Shown here: piece by piece, positions 61,336 to 64,000 of the stretch
Numbering within the stretch: position 1 is the stretch's first letter
Layout: each line of letters opens with the position of its first letter
Assembly (NCBI GenBank): GCA_025517485.1
Contig: JAOPKB010000002.1
Location: 310,001 to 374,000 of the forward strand
Length of the DNA stretch: 64,000 nt
Direction of reading: 5' to 3'
Source: Natronoglomus mannanivorans
GTDB taxonomy: Archaea; Halobacteriota; Halobacteria; Halobacteriales; Natrialbaceae
Translations under genes and position numbers: made by a program
The notes under the pieces: generated by a model
Seen by the model: only the letters and a program-made list of their open reading frames with translations
What the model was told of the DNA's origin: nothing
The model's database searches: none

Positions 61336-62472
61336 ATGACCGACGACCCCGGCGGGGACGGGGGAATGTTGTCGTGGGACGAATCCGTGTTCAGGGACGA
61401 ACACGTCTTCGAGATCGACTACGTTCCCGAGACGTTCAAGCACCGCGAAGGGCAGATGCAGAGCCTAACGTACGCCCTCCGTCCCGCCGTTCGAGGGTCG
61501 CGTCCGCTGAACGTCATGGTTCGTGGCCCGCCCGGAACCGGGAAGACGACCGCGATCCAGAAGCTGTTCTCCGAGGTGACCGCCCAGACCCGGGAGGTCC
61601 AGACGATCCGCGTCAACTGCCAGGTCAACGCCACCCGCTACTCGGTCTTCTCGAGGCTGTTCGAGGGGAGTTTCGACTACGAGCCGCCCTCTTCTGGCAT
61701 CTCGTTCAAGAAGCTCTTCGGCCAGATCGCCGAGAAGTTAGTCGAGGAAGACCGCGTACTGGTGGTCGCACTCGACGACGTCAACTACCTGTTCTACGAG
61801 AACGAGGCCTCGGACACGCTGTACTCGCTGCTGCGAGCCCACGAGGAACACCCCGGCGCGAAGATCGGCGTCATCGTCGTCTCCTCCGATCCGACACTGG
61901 ACGTGATCGACGAACTCGACTCGCGAGTCCAGAGCGTCTTCCGGCCAGAAGACGTCTACTTCCCCGTCTACGACCAGCCCGAGATCGTCACGATCCTCCG
62001 CGAGCGCGTCAAGCGCGGCTTCCACGACGACGTCGTCGCCGAGGAGACCCTAGAACACGTCGCGTCGCTGACCGCCGACAGCGGCGACCTCCGCGTCGGG
62101 ATCGACCTGCTTCGGCGAGCGGGACTGAACGCCGAGATGCGCGCCAGTCGCGTCGTCGAGATGCAAGACGTCGAGAAGGCCTACGAGACCTCGAAGTACA
62201 TCAACCTCTCGCGGAGTCTCTCGGGGCTCAGCGAGAACGAACGCGCCCTCCTCGAGGTGATCGCCACCCACGACGGGAAACAGGCCGGCGACGTCTACGA
62301 GGCGTTTCACGAGCAGACCGACCTCGGCTACACCCGCTACTCCGAGATCGTCAACAAACTCGACCAGCTCGGCCTGATCGACGCCGATTACGCCGACATC
62401 GAGGGTCGGGGACGCTCGCGGTCCCTCTCGCTGTCCTACGAGAAAGAGGCGATTCTGGACAGACTCGAGTGA
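61336..62472 (+). CDS. Orc1/Cdc6-family replication initiator-like ATPase
   Basis: This 378-residue AAA+ protein has Walker A 'GPPGTGKT' at 64-71, Walker B 'VVALDDVNYLF', sensor 1 'VVSSDP', sensor 2 'GDLRVGIDLLRRAG', and a C-terminal winged helix (about 300-375; 'LSENERALLEVIATHDGKQAGDVYEAF'). Archaeal Orc1/Cdc6 proteins bind origin repeats and load the helicase. Haloarchaea have many paralogues and no origin repeats are visible next to this one, so it may not define an origin. The ATG at 61336 is chosen; GTG codons at 61324 and 61330 are alternatives. Confidence 0.94.
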   Translation: MTDDPGGDGGMLSWDESVFRDEHVFEIDYVPETFKHREGQMQSLTYALRPAVRGSRPLNVMVRGPPGTGKTTAIQKLFSEVTAQTREVQTIRVNCQVNATRYSVFSRLFEGSFDYEPPSSGISFKKLFGQIAEKLVEEDRVLVVALDDVNYLFYENEASDTLYSLLRAHEEHPGAKIGVIVVSSDPTLDVIDELDSRVQSVFRPEDVYFPVYDQPEIVTILRERVKRGFHDDVVAEETLEHVASLTADSGDLRVGIDLLRRAGLNAEMRASRVVEMQDVEKAYETSKYINLSRSLSGLSENERALLEVIATHDGKQAGDVYEAFHEQTDLGYTRYSEIVNKLDQLGLIDADYADIEGRGRSRSLSLSYEKEAILDRLE

Positions 62473-62792
62473 GCGCGTCACCGAGTAACTGAGAGAGTTC
62501 GTTCCGACGAACGCGAGATCGATCCGCATCGGACGGTGCGGTCGATTCGTGAGCGAGCTGTCGTCGATAGTTCTGCTCGTCGACGCTTCAGTCGCAGTCG
62601 AGTGGTCCGTCATAGATGCGCAGACAACGCGAAGTGAGACGATCGACTCGAGCGACAGATCGTGACTGTCGACCGAATCGGACTGAACCACGAAAAAACG
62701 TCTACCGGGAGACGACCGTATCGAATTCGACGAGTTCGACGGTGTCCGACCTCGAGTCGGACGCCTCGGCCAGTTCCAGAGTAACCAGTCTC
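62473..62792. other. Intergenic region downstream of the orc gene
   Basis: I looked here for origin recognition boxes (long G-rich motifs in inverted pairs) and saw none. Frames crossing it are Ser/Arg-rich shadows. A short A run (CCACGAAAAAACG, about 62688-62700) reads as T-rich on the minus strand, where it could end the DUF5518 transcript. Confidence 0.5.
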
Positions 62793-63233
62793 TCACTCGA
62801 GACGGGTCGAGTCGTATTGCGGCCTCGAGCCGTCGTCGATGGAGATGCCGATCGTCCGGCAGAGATCGGCCCGCTGTCGGGGGTACTCGCTCGCGAGCAT
62901 CGCGCCGATGTAGCCGCCCAGCGCGGCGAAACCGACCGTGTAGACGACGAACGCTGCGGCGATTGCGCCGAAGAAGACGATCGCGATGGCGACGCCGCCG
63001 GGCGGTGCACCGAGGCCGATGCCGATGCCGAGGAGGCTGAAGAGAAGTACACCGACGCCCGCCAATGGGAGCAGCGTGATCAGTCCGGAGAGTGCGCCCG
63101 TGAGCGCCGCGTCGGTGCCGTCCGTTCCCTCGAAAAAGCCCGCGATCGCACCGCCGAGGACCGGCGAGAACGGGAGTGCAGCCAGCACGACCGTGACGAT
63201 GGCACCGAGGAGCGCGTTGAGGAATCGTCCCAT
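62793..63233 (-). CDS. DUF5518-family membrane protein
   Basis: This 146-residue protein has four hydrophobic segments (about 8-34, 43-72, 78-102, 104-118) and glycine-rich 'GGAIAGFFEGTDGTDAALTGALSGLI', the DUF5518 pattern seen in many haloarchaeal membrane proteins. A soluble tail of 30 residues follows. The function is unknown. Same strand as the AI-2E-family permease, 66 bases downstream of its stop, so possibly co-transcribed. Confidence 0.85.
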   Translation of the reverse strand: MGRFLNALLGAIVTVVLAALPFSPVLGGAIAGFFEGTDGTDAALTGALSGLITLLPLAGVGVLLFSLLGIGIGLGAPPGGVAIAIVFFGAIAAAFVVYTVGFAALGGYIGAMLASEYPRQRADLCRTIGISIDDGSRPQYDSTRLE

Positions 63234-63299
63234 ACGAGAGAAACGCGGCGAACGGCCAAAAGATCGGTGGTCAGCAGGGTTGTCAACGGTGGACGACAG

Positions 63300-64000
63300 T
63301 CAGTCCGAAGACGGCGGAACGTCGTCCGACGATCTGGGGTCGATGTCGGGTTCCGGGTCCGTCCCAGTCCCCACCCCTGCCCCTGCCCCTTCCGTTTCGG
63401 ACTCCGACACGAGATCCCGTTCTAACTCAGACTCCGATCGCTCCCCAGAATCGGCGTCGGGAGTCTCGAGTAACTCCTCGAGCGGGCGGTCGCCGTTGAC
63501 TTCGTCGGCGAGGAGTTCGACAGCCTCGACGAAGACGGCGACGATGAGCGGGCCGACCACGATCCCGATCGCGCCGAGGGTGAACAGCCCGCCGGTGAAG
63601 CCGACGAAGTAGAGGCTGCCGGGTAAGCCGGCGGACCGCTGTGCGAGTTGAGGTCTGACGGTGACGTCGGGCATCCACGCGATGAGCGCGATCCCGATTC
63701 CGCCGACCAGTGCGGCAGTCACGAGATCGCCGAGAGCGAGGTGATAAAGCGCGAGCGGCGCGATCAGGAGACTCGGGCCGATGATCGGGACGAACTGGAG
63801 GATCGCCGCGCCGATCGCCAGCATGAACGCCGCGTCGTAGCCGATCATCCAGAAGAACGGATAGGCGACGACGAACGTCGCGACCCCCGTCGCAACCTGG
63901 ATGACGTAGATCGCGTACAGCGTCTCGCGAGCACGGGTGGCGAGCGCGAAGACGATGTCCCTGTACTCTCGTGGAACGGGTGCGACCGCCGCTCGAGCGG
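63300..64000 (-). CDS. AI-2E family permease, C-terminal part (gene cut by window end)
   Basis: The minus-strand frame is open from 64000 to the stop at 63300; the start lies beyond the window. The visible 232 codons contain the family core 'YAIYVIQVATGVATFVVAYPFFWMIGYDAAFMLAIGAAILQFVPIIGPSLLIAP' and 'GLPGSLYFVGFTGGLFTLGAIGIVVGPLIVAVFVEAVELL', characteristic of the AI-2E/TqsA (DUF20) transporter-like family. The last 60 residues are an acidic tail with Gly/Val/Thr and Glu/Ser low-complexity runs. The substrate is unknown; quorum-signal export is not implied in archaea. Confidence 0.92.
   Translation of the reverse strand, partial: ARAAVAPVPREYRDIVFALATRARETLYAIYVIQVATGVATFVVAYPFFWMIGYDAAFMLAIGAAILQFVPIIGPSLLIAPLALYHLALGDLVTAALVGGIGIALIAWMPDVTVRPQLAQRSAGLPGSLYFVGFTGGLFTLGAIGIVVGPLIVAVFVEAVELLADEVNGDRPLEELLETPDADSGERSESELERDLVSESETEGAGAGVGTGTDPEPDIDPRSSDDVPPSSD

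Noticed and set aside
61285..62792. Replication origin next to the Orc1/Cdc6 gene
   Set aside because: No inverted pairs of origin recognition boxes or long AT-rich unwinding element are visible on either side of the gene.

Overview
The window is chromosomal DNA of a halophilic archaeon, probably one of the Natrialbaceae (Natrialba, Natronorubrum, Haloterrigena, Natrinema group). The evidence is high GC, very acidic deduced proteins, abundant CTCGAG-type codon pairs and an archaeal information-processing core: TATA-binding protein, RfcC, PCNA, primase large subunit PriL, Hjc, Orc1/Cdc6, RNase Z and archaeal tRNA G10 methyltransferase. It also carries typical haloarchaeal families (HalOD1, Bat-type HTH, TatCo/TatCt, SWIM, DUF1059). 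The genus is inference. I see no rRNA, tRNA, CRISPR array or insertion sequence; the stretch reads as core chromosome with a few accessory islands.

Layout. 1-8.5 kb: aldo/keto reductase (cut by the window edge), RNase Z, a secreted DUF7282-like protein, RfcC, a hotdog thioesterase, tRNA G10 methyltransferase, TBP, HisG. 8.7-15.5 kb: a copper-handling island with a CopB-type P-ATPase, a membrane-anchored winged-helix protein with a His/Met loop, a His-rich small exported protein and a CopA-type P-ATPase. 15.5-22.4 kb: two NUDIX hydrolases, a SpoIIM-like protein, a DUF433/DUF5615 toxin-antitoxin pair, an SAH/5'-deoxyadenosine deaminase, an acidic repeat protein and S-adenosylhomocysteine hydrolase. 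22.4-28.1 kb: a signalling cluster with a HalOD1 protein, a REC-PAS protein and a 1443-residue Bat-type regulator containing a complete LOV photoreceptor signature.

28.2-43.7 kb: an ABC-2 exporter, a CPBP protease, Hjc, a SWIM protein, PriL, a hydrolase, a Bat-HTH/HalOD1 pair, PCNA, RlmE, a SHOCT protein, a tiny RHH regulator, and divergent TatCt/TatCo. 43.7-49 kb: a nitrate assimilation cluster nasA-mobA-nirA. nasA and nirA share a spaced promoter signature and each is preceded by a short leader ORF that overlaps its start codon. 49.2-64 kb: a HAD hydrolase, LarE, a P450 divergent from a Bat-type regulator, a tandem SagB-type nitroreductase, a DUF192 lipoprotein, an HhH-MutS protein, two DUF1059 paralogues flanking a membrane/PQQ-propeller operon, Orc1/Cdc6, DUF5518 and an AI-2E-family permease cut by the window end.

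Functional themes: copper export and sensing, nitrate assimilation with a shared regulatory head, light/redox signalling through Bat-type regulators, SAM-byproduct recycling, and housekeeping DNA replication. A recurrent sequence-level feature is hexanucleotide-periodic low-complexity DNA, found both as in-frame tails, linkers and insertions of proteins and in intergenic DNA. Two real genes (RHH at 39967-40143, DUF1059 at 61117-61284) are under 60 codons and easily missed.
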